Of a stretch of DNA of 64,000 nucleotides, positions 25,260-37,505 are shown piece by piece. The stretch is taken from NCBI RefSeq assembly GCF_032884065.1, contig NW_027063627.1, positions 544,001 to 608,000 on the forward strand, written 5' to 3'. The stretch comes from Artemia franciscana (Eukaryota > Arthropoda > Branchiopoda > Anostraca > Artemiidae). The first letter of the stretch is position 1. Each line of letters starts with the position of its first letter. The notes under the pieces are model-generated. The model was not told the origin of the DNA. It worked only from the letters and a program-made list of their open reading frames with translations, and made no database searches. The translations under genes and the position numbers were made by a program.

Positions 25260-27141
25260 TCTCGACGTATAGGAAATCAGAATTTCTAGTGTCTTTTTCA
25301 AAATTTGGAAGCGATCAGAGGGCTAACAGCCCCCACGCCCATTATTCCACAAATGAATTTGATCACAATTTTCAGATAGCCATTTTGTTCAAAATTATTC
25401 AAAATTTAAATAACTATGTCTCTGGGGTTGAAAAAAACTTAAAAAGATCCTGGGGCAAGGGCTTTATGTTATGCCAGTTGTCTTTTCTTAGCGCATAAGG
25501 TTTCAACGGAAGGGGTGGTCGTATAAACTTTGGAGAAGGCTCATTCGATTGAAAATCAGAATTTCTGGTTCCTTTTTTAAGAGCCAAAAGAAATTGGAAG
25601 GCAACCTCTGCACTTTTCCCCCGAATACATTTCATAAAAACTTTAAGATTGCTATTTTGTACAAAAAGTGCAAAAATCAAATAAAGATACCTCCTAGGTT
25701 GAAAAAAACTCCGCAGACCCTGGTGTAAAGTCTGTAAGTTATGCAAGTTGTCCATTGTCAGAATGTTTTTTGTAGAAGGGGTGGTCATATAAAAACTTTG
25801 GAGGGAATAAAATCAGGTGAAAATCGAAAGTTCCAGTACCCTTTTTAGGAGTCAAGAGTAATCGGAAGACCGCCCAAGCCCTTTTACCCCAAATGTATCC
25901 AATCAGAAGTTGAACATTTTTAATATATAAGGATCTATTTCGGAAAAGAGAGCCCGTTTGATCATTGGTCTTCAAATAAGCCTGGAATATTAAGTTGAGA
26001 CTTCAAGGAAATGTTGAAAGGGATTTTTAATACCATCAAAACACAATGAGCTTGCTGTCTGTGAAAAGGGAACATCAGCATTATCTAAAGAACCACTGCG
26101 GGTATTAAGTTGAAACTTTCAAGGTATGTTGAGAAAATGATAAAGAGAGTTTGTAGGGCAGCCAGCCTTACCCCATTTATATCTCTTTCTTCTAAACACT
26201 GATTGAAATTTTGAAAACGTCCAATAGATATACTTCCACGGAGCTAAGCCCCCCCCCATAGCCCCGGAGCAAGGATTCTAATGTAGTGCCATTTACCTGT
26301 TGTTTGCATGCAATACATACCATTAATGCAGGGGAAATTTATGATTCTAGGTGTATCCAAAAGGGCCAAATTTATTAAGGTGAAACTTTGGAAAATGTCG
26401 AGGAGAATGTTATACTAAGTCAAAAGGCACTATGTGTATCCATTTTTTTCAAAAGGATGAAATGCAATATTTTAGGAACGTCTGAAGATGTTAAGTTAAA
26501 ACCTTATGGACATGTTAAGAAAGATGTTGAAAATTGTTGGTAGGACTGACAGCCCCTCTTCTGCCCATTTCAGTTGCCCTCCCTCCAAAAGGATTTGATT
26601 AAAATTTTACAATAGACTTGTTGTTCAAAATAGTCTTATGCTGAAATAACCATGTCTATGGGGATGATAAAACCTCCCCCCCTCATGACTTTGGAGAGGG
26701 GTGCAGGACACAATAAAACGCATTATGTGCTTGGTAGTTGTCAGAAGGGCGTATCATCAATATCGAATGAAAAACAGAGGACAATAAATTGAAATTATCA
26801 ATGAAAATATTGAGGGGGATGTTGAATGGCTATCAGAGGGCAACTCTGATCTGAGAACACTGTTCATTTACATGCCTCCTTCACTTATCATTGATAAAAA
26901 TTTCTAAGAAGTGACTTATTCTAATCAGCCAAAAGATCTAGCCTCCAGGGATGCAATCCCCCTACAGTCCCAGGGTACAAATCTTAATTTATACAATTTG
27001 CCCTTTTCTATATGCCAGATTTATTATAAGGAAAACAGAGGATGTTTGATTTTAGGTATGGTTCAAAAGGTATTAAGGTAAAAGTTCGGGGATTGCGGCG
27101 CATGTTAAACTAAATAAAAAGATAACATACGCCTCTAGTTT
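25260..27141 (+). repeat. Family E block 1
   Basis: Degenerate tandem units of about 270 bases can be followed by the block 'AAATCAGAATTTCTAGTG-CTTTTT' at about 25275, 25551 and 25818, each followed by GCCATTTTGTTCAAAAT-type and 'TGGGGTTGAAAAA' segments. Further on come the family-E phrases 'ATTAAGTTGAAACTTTCAAGG' and 'TGTTGAG'. These units resemble the middle of family A (GAGATAGCCATTTTGTTC), suggesting common ancestry. Open frames here are not conserved. Confidence 0.65.
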
Positions 27142-27149
27142 ATCAACAA

Positions 27150-27312
27150 AAAGTAAAGTAAATAAGACGGGTCGACTCTGGCTGAGCTTACAGAGTCACG
27201 CCACTGACCCCCATCCCAAACTAAATGGCTTGGTACAATTGGGACTGAACCCATGCCCCTTGGGCACAGTAGTCCTACGCGAGCACGCCAACCACTCAGC
27301 CAGGACGGCTTC
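27150..27312 (-). mobile_element. tRNA-derived SINE with target-site duplication
   Basis: Read on the - strand, the element starts with GCCGTCCTGGCTGAGTGG. That contains a pol III A box (TGGCTGAGTGG, 27292-27302). About 40 bases later comes a B box (GGGTTCAGTCCC, 27241-27252), at tRNA spacing. A non-tRNA body follows and ends in a T/A-rich tail with TTTACTTTAC. The direct repeat ATCAACAA lies at 27142-27149 and 27313-27320, exactly bordering it. The head is most like a Leu/Ser-type tRNA, but this is not certain. It is non-coding and would be mobilised by a LINE. Confidence 0.85.
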
Positions 27313-27320
27313 ATCAACAA

Positions 27321-27835
27321 GGCGTATTTGCAATATCCCAAGAGTGGTTGAGGGCATTAAGTTTAAACATTCAGATCAGTTTAAGGAGGATTTAAAAAGG
27401 CGCTGGGGAGCAACCAATTCCCCTATCGTCCTTCTTTTAGGTGCCCTCCCTCCAAAGATATCCGATCAAAATTTTTGAATAGCTATTCCAATGGTTATTT
27501 ATTGGAATAGACATGTTGAGACGGATGTTAAACAATGAACGAAGGGCAACCAGCCTACTTTCCAACCAGTTTTAACTTTCCGTTAAAAATGGTGGAGATT
27601 TTATAGCGCCATTTTATTCAAAATAGTCACGCCTCTGGGGATGTCAAGTCCCCAAAGTTCTGGGAAAAAAAATGTAAATTATACAATTTGTTTATTTTTC
27701 ACAAGCAACAACTATGATTGGGAAAGGACAAATGAAATATCTTCTATTATATTTACAGTGGAAAACAGGGCAGTAGCTGTGGTGTTTTTATTGGTGGGCA
27801 AGAGGGGTCCACATCCGGACAGTTAATGGGCATGG
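27321..27835 (+). repeat. Family E block 1, continued beyond the SINE
   Basis: Resumes with 'GTGGTTGAGGGCATTAAGTTTAAAC', then 'CCCTCCAAAGATATCCGATC' and 'CTGGGGATGTC', the same order of phrases as in the block at 43.4-43.9 kb. It is non-coding. Confidence 0.55.
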
Positions 27836-29109
27836 GCTATCCTTCGTGTGAAAGCAGTGGTGTTTCTGGCCTCTTCAATTTGCTTATGCTTACAGTAAGC
27901 ATTATGTATTATTATATAAGTATTAAAGTTTACTGCCAACTACAATCACTACATCATTTTAATAAAGGTAAACTACAAAGTAATAAACTACAAAATAATA
28001 CTATATTTTAGACTATTTATTTTTAGTTTGTACCCCTAAAAGTTACGAATGGGGTGAGTGCCCCGCCAACCTCACTTCTCTAAAACCACTTGTGGGGGAA
28101 AAGGTGTTAGAAAACACGTGAAAAACACAAGCCTAAATGTTTTTTAAAGATTCTGAAAATTCTGATGATTCTTTTCCGAAAATTCTTCCGTTAGTCTAAG
28201 GGAAATTCAAGTCTCTGTGTTGCTAGGGGCCATTACAAATATGAGCCAAAGCCAAGGTAACAGGAATAATCCTTACCGTATCTGTGTCAATTTTTTTTAG
28301 CTGGTTAAAAGTAATATTTAGAAAACTAAAGGTAGCGAGATGTTAGCATGGTATTGTACATAGGGGCAGTTCTAAATTTATGGGTTAGTGTTTGAATTAA
28401 AAACGCAAGGTATATGACTTTGTCAGCACTCATTAGGTGTTTCAATTACAAATAAGAGAATTTGGGGATATATCGAACTTTTGATTTAAATATTGGAAGT
28501 AAAAATTGGAACAATTAAATAAATTCTGGACTTGATCCCTCCCTCCTGCTAATTTCTATGACTAAGTTACAACTGACTTGACCTATCTAGGTGCAATACG
28601 AATATTATTATAAAATCACTAAGTCTTATATTCTTTTTTGATATTTTCTTTTCGTGTTTTTCAATAAAAAATTCTTATTTTCAATGATTTCTTGTTTTTC
28701 AGTGATTTCTTATTTGCCCTATTGTACAGGATGTACAGGGTCCATTTTTGAAAGTTTTAAAACAAGAAAATCTTATGTTGAACTAATGAAGTAAAAGACA
28801 TATATCTATCAGGGTAAACAATTTGACTTGAGCAAACTTGGTGAGACAAAAAATATAGTATATTTTTGCAATTTTGCCATTAAATAGGTTCACCTATTTA
28901 CTTGATGGTAAGGTTCCAAAGGTGGTATATTTGTATAAATTTTAATGTAGAATACATTAGGAAGTTTAGTCCCTGTTTTTCGTTTTTTGTTGTTTTTCTT
29001 TGTATTAAGAAAGAGGATGGAATAATAAAAAAAATGTCTGCTTATAGTAAAAAACGAAGTTGAAACTTAGAATGAGCAACAGTTTTAAAGTTATTTAATA
29101 ATTTGTTTT
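27836..29109. other. Gene-free stretch
   Basis: About 1.3 kb of AT-rich sequence without a repeat match elsewhere in the window and without an open frame I would call coding. It could be unique intergenic or intron DNA. Confidence 0.4.
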
Positions 29110-29960
29110 GTATTTTTTTTGTGTGGGGGGGATAAACCTCTTTTCATGAAAAATTAATCATATAATTTAACTTGCTTGCTAGATCTTCATCTTCAGAATG
29201 TGTTTTCTTTTTCTTTTTTTTTTGCAGATTTGTTTTATTCTCTTTCTTGTGAGCATGTCGATTTTAGGTATGGTGTCCGGACTTCAATGATGGGGATAAG
29301 ATAAGGCAACTTACAACATTAATTTATGTTAAGGAATAATTTTTTTGAACTGCTCCTGTCTACTCCCCACTCAAAAAAATTCTTAATTTTAGTTTTGTGA
29401 CTAATTAAATAGCAAATGGCCTAATAGAGCTTTCGTGTAATTAATTTGTCTATTTATTTATTTTAACTAAATAGCTAATTTGGTTGAAATGGGATGAATG
29501 AAAGATTTAAAAGCAATTTAGACAAGGAAAAGATCCTTGGGATCAGGGGGGGGGATGAACCTTCCCCCAAGATATTTCTGGCGGCCTTATTCTGTCCTTT
29601 TTTCTGTTTTTAATCTTTTTAAAATAAAATTCTTAATTTGGTGCCCAGCTCGGGTCACATTGGCGCCCTTTGTCTAGTGGTTCCCTTACCCAAGATTTTG
29701 CTCTTGATCTGCTAGAGATTCAGACATGAAACTGCTCACACGATCAGTTTACGAATCATTTCGTCATAAAAATACAAGATAAACATCGTTTTCAGGAAAA
29801 ATTAATCATATAATTAAACTTGCTTGCTAGATCTTCATTTTCAGATTGTGTTTTCTTTTTTTTGGCCGATTTTTTTATTCTCTGTCTTAAGAGTCTATGG
29901 ATTTAGAGTACGGGTTCTGGGAATTAGTGATAGGGGTTTGATAAAGATGGGTCATGGGAG
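29110..29960 (+). repeat. Family F copy 1 (about 650-bp tandem unit)
   Basis: The block 'AACTTGCTTGCTAGATCTTCAT' occurs at 29169-29190 and again near 29818, about 648 bases apart. Between them lies GTGACTAATTAAATAGCAAA (about 29396). The same alternating order is found at 56.6-57.6 kb. A G8 run at 29549 breaks the unit. Non-coding. Confidence 0.75.
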
Positions 29961-30255
29961 GAGAGACACATTATAAAGGGGGTTTTAGAGAAATGTTTTG
30001 GACATTCGAGTTTGCCGAGTGGAATTTGGGAGAGCTAATTCACATACCCTATCTTATTCGGCTGCCTGACTGTAGTAAGATGCAGGATAGAATACTATCT
30101 TTCTAGGATGAAGTCCTTTTGGAATGTCTTCTATGTTATCCGAACGTAATGTTGAAGTTATAAACTACCCAGATTGATAAGGTCGACGTAAGCTGGCTGA
30201 TTCACAAGTATCAATTATCTCAAGCTCTATCATCCCTGCAAGACAATTAAATTTA
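29961..30255. other. Short unassigned spacer
   Basis: Nothing recognised. It separates family F from family-A copy 7. Confidence 0.4.
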
Positions 30256-31686
30256 AAAAAAACTAATGTTTTTAGATGAAAGTAAGGAGCAACATTAAAA
30301 CTTAAAACGAACAGAAATTACTCCGTATATGAAATGGGTTGTCCCCTTCGCAATCCCTCGCTCTTTACGCTAAAGCTTTTAATTGTTTTAAAAAGTAGAA
30401 TTGTGGCAAAGAGTTAAACTTTAGCGTAAAGAGCGAGGGATTGCGGAGGGGACAACCCATTTCATATAAGGAGTAATTTCTGTTCGTTCAAGTTTTAATG
30501 TCGCTCCTTACTTTCAGCTAAAAAAATTAGTTTTTTTAAACTTAATTTCTGAACGTTTTTGAATTAATGCATGTTTGGTTTTGGCTCTCCGCACATAAAT
30601 TATTAAAATGAAATTTGTATATTAATTCTTTTTTTGGCTAAATGGCTTTCTCTTAGTTTTGATCAGACGATTTTGAGAAATAAGGGGTGGAAAAGGAGGC
30701 ATTGTTGCCCTCCAATTTTTCGGTTACTTAAAAAGGCAAGTAGAACTTTTAATTTTTAACGAACGTTTTTATTAGTAAAAAATATACATAACTTAAGAAT
30801 TAACTTACGTAACAAACTTTCATAGTCTTATATTTTTATTATGTATACGAGGGGGTTTGTACCCTCGTTAATACCTCGCTCTTTACACTAAATCGTAAGT
30901 TTTGTCCCAATTCTTTAAGAATGACCCCTGAATCAGAAAGGCCGTAGAATAAATAGTTGAGATTACTAAAAATACTTTAGCATAAAGAGCGAGTTATTTA
31001 TCTCCTCCTAAATACCACGCTCTTTATGCTAAAGTATTTTTAGAACCCCTCATATGCGTAATAATCTCTGTTCCTTTTAAGTTTCAATGCTACTCCTTCC
31101 TTTCATTTGAAAAAAACGTTTTCATGGTTATATTTCATTGTTTTCTTATAGTAATGCTAGGACTTTGGGAAAAAATGAGCGTGGGAGGGGGCCTAGATGC
31201 CCTCTAATTTTTTGGTCAGTTAAAAATGGCACTAGAAATTTTCATTTCGGTTAGAATGAGCCCTCTTGCGACATTCTAGGACCACTTGGTCGATACGATG
31301 ACCCTTGGGAAAAAAACAAACAAATGAACACGCACCCGTGATTTGTCTTCAGGTAAAAAATACAAAATTCCACATTTTTGTAGATAGAAGCTTGATACTT
31401 CTACAATAGGGTTCTCTGATACGCTGAATCTGATGGTGTCATTTTTGTTAAGATTCTACGACTTTTAGGGGGTGCTTCCCCCTATTTTCTTAAATAAGGC
31501 AAATTTTCTTAGGCTCGTAACTTTTGATGGGTATGACTAAACTTGATGAAACTTATATATTTATAATCAGCATTAAAATTCAATTCTTTTGATGTAGCTA
31601 TTGATATCAAAATTCAATTTTTTAGAGCTTTGGTTACTATTGAGCCGGGTCACTCCTTACTACAGTTTGTTACCACGAACTGTTTG
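30256..31686 (-). repeat. Family A copy 7, reversed, internal deletion
   Basis: Reverse-oriented copy. The foldback is at 30256-30540 and the hairpin terminus at 31661-31686 (reads CAAACAGTTCGTGGTAAC on the - strand). About 250 bases of the middle (the GTACACTTCCCAATAACC region of other copies) are missing at about 31140. At 30965-31055 a short inverted duplication around CTAAAAATACTTTAGC is present, as in copy 3. Both foldback arms share a copy-specific CAATCCCTCGC variant. Confidence 0.85.
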
Positions 31687-31689
31687 ATT

Positions 31690-32999
31690 TGGAAGACTAT
31701 TGATTTTCCTTTATTGCCCTTGTCTCCCTCCCTTTCGTCATTGACTACCCCGACATTACCCCCCATATTTTGTTTATTATTACCCCGAAATAATGGGGGA
31801 TAAACAGATAATGACCATATCAAAAGGTACTGTAAGTATGGGTGCCAATAAGAACTGCAGCAATATATCAAGAACGACAGGGACATTTAATTTGAAACTT
31901 TCTCGACTACTATTACTACTTCTGCTCTTACAATTTAAATAAATAAAAGAGTGTAAGTGTCTCCTGGTTGCGTAATTGTCAAAAATTCCAGGTTCTCAAA
32001 AATTCTTTGGCAATGATAATAAATTTTATTTTCCCCATTAATTGATTTTTTATCCAACTCTAAAGGAAAAAAATTAGTATGGTCTACTCATTCAAAAAGC
32101 CTCAATGAAGCCATAGTAATTTATTTATCAAAGAATCTGCTTGCGTCTGCTGTTAATACGCATTTTACTGCTATGGGAAATTATTATTGGCTTTCAAAGA
32201 GGTTTCTTTGTCATTTTACATCAGCTCCAACCAGATTCAAAAAACCAAACTGGTCTAACGAAAGCGTTATATACCCCCCTATCATTACGCTCGAATCATA
32301 TTGGAATCCCTGATCCAGTGACCCCCCCCCAAAGATTTTTCCTTAGATCCACCCCTGTCTGAGAGCTTTAAGGTCTTCATTATTTGACCATAGTGAGTAG
32401 TTAAGTAAGTTTAAAACGGAGATGAATGTTATATTTGCATTCAGGATGAGGTTCTGAGTCCAAAGGTATGTCTGTTTGTTAACTCAGTTTCTTAATTAGT
32501 TCACCGAAAAACTTACGAGAAATTGAAAAAAAAAAAAATTGGACAAGGAAAAATACCTTTAGTCGGGCTCCTTCAAATTCAAAAATAAAAGCAAAATAAT
32601 TTAAAAACTACCAGCATTGATTCATACAATCTGGTGTTTGAAGAAGGATCTTAATCAACGAAAACCTAGAGGTTATCATCATACCTAGTATTTATTATAT
32701 TTAGTTTGCCTTTTTTTGATGCTTTTGTGTTTATGCACTACCTTTTTTTACATTAGCCACTATAAATCCCTTGTTAGGAATTGACAATTTGGAATGTGTT
32801 TCAAAGCCCAAATGAAAGCTCAAGAAAGTGACTTGAAGGTCCTAAATTGATCTTTTTCCTAGTATGCTTTAGACTAAAGTTTGATGGACAAATTTTACTA
32901 TTTTTTGGTGTCTTGATTAATCTGCTAGGCCTAGCTAAAAGATCTATCAAATCACTATCACTCATTATGCCTAAATCTATCACTCATTATGCCACTCTT
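31690..32999. other. Gene-free stretch with repeat debris
   Basis: 31790-31990 contains family-E phrases (CTACTATTACTACTTCTG, TACAATTTAAATAAATAA). At 32318-32355 a C9 run followed by TTAGATCCACCCCTG looks like the inverted hAT-type end (CAGGGGTGGATCTAA) seen in families C and F. No gene is recognised. Confidence 0.4.
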
Positions 33000-33238
33000 T
33001 ACATAAAGGTTAGACTCTCTTTACAGAGTCTTAGACTCTCTTTACGCTCTTTACATCCCACTCTTTACATAAAAGTTTGACTCTTTCTCTCAACTCTGCT
33101 TTTCAAAACAGTAAAAAAAAAAACAGCCCCTTTCATATACGGATTAATTTCTGTTTGTTTTAAGTTTTAATGTTGCTCCTTAATTTCAGTTAGAAAAACT
33201 TGTTTTTTTTATTTAATTTCTGAATGTTTTTGAATTTC
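33000..33238. repeat. Family A foldback fragment
   Basis: Only the foldback terminus is present: CACTCTTTACATAAAAG on one side, then CCTTTCATATACGG, TTTAAGTTTTAATGTTGC and ACTTGTTTTTTTTATTTAATT. Small internal repeats of 'CTCTTTAC' at 33000-33070 suggest slippage. Confidence 0.75.
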
Positions 33239-33239
33239 A

Positions 33240-34150
33240 GTATCCACCTAAATATTCCTTGAAAGCTTCACCTTAATACCATTAGCTTCTGTATTATTAG
33301 TATGCACATAACACCTTTTTTTCAGCATCCTCTTCAACACACAATGAATATTTTAACTTAATCAACCAGTCCTGAAGCAATGCTGATGTGTCCTCTTTAC
33401 AACCTATGTGGGCATAGTGTTTTTCAATTTATTTCAATACAGTTATAATATATCTCAAAATTTTCACCTTAATACCATTGGGTTTATTAGTAGTAGTAGT
33501 AGTTGCACTAGTAGTTATAGTAGTAGTAGTAGAAGTTAATAGTAGTCTTTGCTTTAGTATTAGTAGTAGTAGTTGCAATAATAATAATAATAGTAGTAGT
33601 AGTTGTAGCAGTAGAAGCAGTAGTATTATGATGCAAGTATTGTCTTTTGGTTAGTTCAAGATCCCCCACAACAAGCATTGTAAGTTTTAATTTCACACAC
33701 AAAACTGTTCCTAAGGTTTTGCTGATATGCCCTTTTGATAACCTGCATACAGATGGCAGGTTGTCATCCATACAACATAAATTTTCAGGAATATTCTCTG
33801 AAAATTTCACCTTCATACCCTTATATTTGTAATAGTAGTCATAGTAGTATGACTACTCAACTTAACACAGTTAGCCATTGCTATGATATTGTTGATTTGC
33901 TCTTTTGATAACCTGTACATTCATATAGTTCTTTAAATTTTCATCATAGTGCTTTTAACCTTATAAGTAGTTGTGATAGAAACAGTGGTTAGAGCAATAG
34001 TAATAGTAGTTGTAGAACTAGTAAGTTTTGCAGTAGTGTCAGTAGTAGTGTGCCTTTTGTTCAATTGATCTTCCCCTTTAAGTAGTCTCGGAGAGTTCCA
34101 GCTTAATACATAAATCAATTCTTAAGATACACTATTTTGACAATTGAAAT
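33240..34150 (-). repeat. Family E block 2, reversed, AGT-rich
   Basis: Reverse-oriented family-E units. They are marked by 'TCCTTGAAAGCTTCACCTTAATACC', 'TTTTGATAACCTGCAT' and 'TCTCTGAAAATTTCACC', separated by long imperfect AGT/GTA runs (33485-33540, 33560-33635, 33970-34050). The Thr-rich and Ser-rich open frames here come from the trinucleotide runs. Confidence 0.7.
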
Positions 34151-34659
34151 GCACATAGTGTGTTTTGTTAGTTCAGATTTGAAGAGTACTTTATCATCAA
34201 GGAAACTCTGACCATATAAAAAGCTGCTGATCTTGTTTCCTTTGGTCAGCTAGCCTACATTTATACAAAAAAAACAAAAAAAACAAAAAAAACATAAGTT
34301 CATAAGGGAAAAATTAAAACATTACCTACAGCAGTGAACCAAACTGGTCTGTCAAATAAAATGAGTACAATGAATAAAACAAATAAAAATGAGTACTTTA
34401 GTACACAAACATAAGCACACAAGTAAATGTAAGTAATATAAGTAAAATGAACAAAAATGAGGGCATAAGTAAACTATAAAAAACATACAGCAATGAATCC
34501 AACTTGCCTGTTAAATAAAACTGAAACTAAGAAGCCAAAACATTAACAATACAAATGATGCATTAACATGATGCATCAAATTTTTTTATTTATTTATGAT
34601 TTCAACAAACACTGGCACAAAATTTCTGCTGTAATGCTCAGTTCTTGCATTAATATGAT
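34151..34659. other. Gene-free stretch
   Basis: No gene recognised. At 34266-34293 there are three runs of A7-8 separated by C. Two phrases (CCAAACTGGTCTGTCAAATAAAA at 34338 and CCAACTTGCCTGTTAAATAAAA at 34498) are diverged copies of one another about 160 bases apart. Confidence 0.4.
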
Positions 34660-36245
34660 CAAACAATTTGTGGTAACAAACTGTAGTAAGGAGCAACATT
34701 GCTCAATAGTAATAAACTGTAGTAAGGAGCAACCTGGCTCAATAGTAACCAAAACTTTAAAAAATGGAAGTTTGAAAAGAATCGAATTTTAATGCTGATT
34801 TTAAATATATAAGTTTCATCAATTTTAGTCTTATCCATCAAAAGTTACGAGCCTGAGAAAATTTGCCTTATTTCGGAAAATAGGGGGAAACGCACCCTAA
34901 AAGTAATAGAATCTTAACAAAAATCACACCATCAGATTCAGCATATCAGAGAACCCTATTGTAGAAGTTTCAAGCTCCTATCTACAAAAATGTGGAATTT
35001 TGTATTTTTTGCCAGAAGGCAGATCATGGATGTGTTTTTATTTGTTTGTTTGTTTTTTTATTTTTTTGTTTTTTTCCCCAGGGGTGATTGTATCAATCCA
35101 GTAATGATTGTATCGACCCAATGGTCCTAGAATCTTGCGAGAGCGCTCATTCTAATGGAAATGAAAAGTTCTAGTGCCCTTTTCAAGTGACCAAGAAAAT
35201 TGGAGGGAACCTAGGCCCCCTCCCACGCTAATTATTTTTCCAAAGTCAATGGATCAAAATTCTGAGATAGTCATTTTATTCAGCGTAGTCGAAAAACCCT
35301 ATAACTATGTCTTTGGGGATGACTTACTCCCCCACAGTCCCCATGGGAGGGGCTACAAGTTACAAACTTTGACCAGTGCTTACATATAGTAATGGTTATT
35401 GGGAAGTGTACAGACATTTTCAGGGGGATTTTCTGGTTGGGGCGAGGGGTTGACAAGAGGGGGATATGTTGGGGAACTTTCCATTAAGGGAGCACAGGAT
35501 TATCTAGCATTATTTAAAAAAAAACAATGAACAAATAGATATGAAAAGTTTTTTCAACTGGAAATAAGGAGCAGCATTAAAACTTAAAGCAAACAGAAAT
35601 TATTACGCATACAAGGGGCTCATCTCCTCCTAATACCTTGCTCTTTACACTAAAGTATTTTTAGTGATCTCAACTATTTATTATACAGCTTTTGTGATTC
35701 AGGGGTCATTCTTAATGAATCGGGACAAAACTTGATCTTTAGTGTAAAGAGCGAGGTACTGACAAGGGGTGAACACCTCATATATGTAATAAAAAATGAG
35801 ATTTCTCATAAAAAATGAGAAAAGTTCATTATGTAAGCTAATTTATAAGTTATGTTTATCTTTTACTAATAAAAAATTTGTAAAAAATTAAAAGTTCTAG
35901 TTGCCTTTTTGAGTAGCCAAAAAATCGTAGGGCAACTGGGCTTCCTCCACTGTTCCCTTTTTTCTCAAAATCATTCAATCAAAACTATGAGAATACCATT
36001 TAGCCAAAAAAAAACTTGCAAATTTCATGTTAATTATTCCTCTGTGGAGAGCCAAAATCAAAACATGCATTGATTTAAAAACGTTCAGAAATTAAATAAA
36101 AAAAACAAGTTTTTTTAGCTGAAAGTAAGGAGCAACATTAAAACTTAAAACAAACAGGAATTACTTCATATATGAAAGGGGCTGCTTCCTCTTCAACGCC
36201 CCGCTCTTTACACTAAAGTTTTTTACTGTTTTAAAAAGCAGAGTT
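34660..36245 (+). repeat. Family A copy 8, cut in the foldback
   Basis: Starts at CAAACAATTTGTGGTAAC and includes an extra direct duplication of the first 45 bases (AACTGTAGTAAGGAGCAAC at 34679 and 34718). It continues through all family blocks and stops at 36245 in the middle of the foldback, where the LINE fragment begins. The open frame at 35174-35389 recurs at 61634-61849 because the repeat recurs, not because it is a gene. Confidence 0.85.
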
Positions 36246-37505
36246 GAGAGATAGAGTCAACTTTAAATCAGTGAAAGTTTTAAAACCAGGATTCCCTGTG
36301 GTTTTGATTGGGATAAACAGGGCTGGAGGGCAATAAGGGGCTAGGAGTATACATTGAAAGCATGGATTACAACACAGACAATTTCCAAAATCGGTACAAA
36401 GAGTAACACATGGGGCTGCCAAGGTAGGGAGGCAGAATTCCTTGTGGAGGAGAATGCAAGACACTTTGCCCTGACCCTAAATAATTCTCAGGGCTCTCTT
36501 CCAGATAATTTCTAGCCTATTGGTCTGATCCATCATAAGACCTAACTGCTCAACTAGGCAAGCATTCTCTGGCTGTGGGCAGATAAAAGATATATAAAAA
36601 GGCAGGTGGTATGTGCTTTTAGGCATGAAAATTTAGCAAATAGCTTAAGCAGAAACTGAGATGTACTAGCCGGTTTAACAATATAGTAAATGTGGGCCTC
36701 TCATTTCAGATTGCTAGTTCGTGTAACCCCTTAAGAGTTTAGTTTTTTTGCAATTATTGCGTTAGGTATTGGGATTATAAATGAAGGCTTTGATTTAAGA
36801 AAACTAAAAGTCATAATATACAGTTTATGGAAGTTCACTTTCATTTTTGACTATGGTGCTTCACTTGCAACGTCTTCAAGAATTTCCATTGCACCACTCT
36901 TAATATTTCTTCTGCATTTTCTGAGCAACAACATATTATCCATAAACTAACATTGATCGGCTGATTTATTAGCAAAATTGTTAATCATTACCGAAAATAG
37001 CCAAGGACCAAAAAGCGTACCCTGTGGAACTGCACAAGAAATAGGGAGTGAATCAGAATAAGCATTTTTGTACTTAACAACTTGACTCCTATTTGACAGA
37101 AAAGATGCAATAATATTGACTAGAAAATAGGACAAATTCAATTAATTCATCAATTTTTCAACTAAAATATTATGACTAACCAGATCAAAAGTCTTTTGGA
37201 GGTCAGTTAAAAGGAGACTGAGCCAGGTATCTGGCTCGTCAAGTAATTTATATACGGTATTGAGGAGACTGACCAGGTAATGTGCTGTGCTGTTGATAAA
37301 CCATTCATGTTTCCGAATTGTTGTTCATCAATAACTATAAGGATCATCTTTTTTAGCTACTCAGTTGCAAAACTCTCATACAGTTTAGAGAATATTAGTG
37401 TTAAGGTAATTGGTCGGATTCCATAAAAATCCAATTTCTTCTTCTGTATGGGTGTAATGTATCCTTTTTCAAGCACTTAGGGAATGAACCACCTCTAGTT
37501 ATTGT
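36246..37505 (-). pseudogene. LINE reverse-transcriptase fragment (jockey/CR1-like)
   Basis: Broken - strand frames give, in order, YITPIQKKKLDFYGIRPITL (fingers) near 37420-37370, QFGNMNGLSTAQH near 37300 and LTDLQKTFDLVSHNIL near 37170-37210. The last is motif A, with its Asp present. Next is FLSNRSQ...CAVPQGTLFGPWLFSVMIN at 36980-37100. The thumb region follows, RLEIIWKRALRII near 36490-36520, and then LCTDFGNC. This is the usual arrangement of jockey/CR1-type LINEs. The F/YADD motif is not intact and many stops are present. No endonuclease or tail is seen. It abuts family-A copy 8. Confidence 0.75.

Noticed and set aside
27150-27312. A functional tRNA gene
   Set aside because: The head has A and B boxes but is followed by a non-tRNA body, an AT tail and target duplications, which make it a SINE.
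33508-33816. Thr-rich open frame
   Set aside because: Encoded by AGT/ACT trinucleotide runs of family E; low complexity and no domain.
35174-35389. Open frame repeated at 61634-61849 with similar protein sequence
   Set aside because: Both lie at the same position in family A. Other family-A copies have stops and frameshifts there, so the similarity is that of the repeat DNA, not of a gene.
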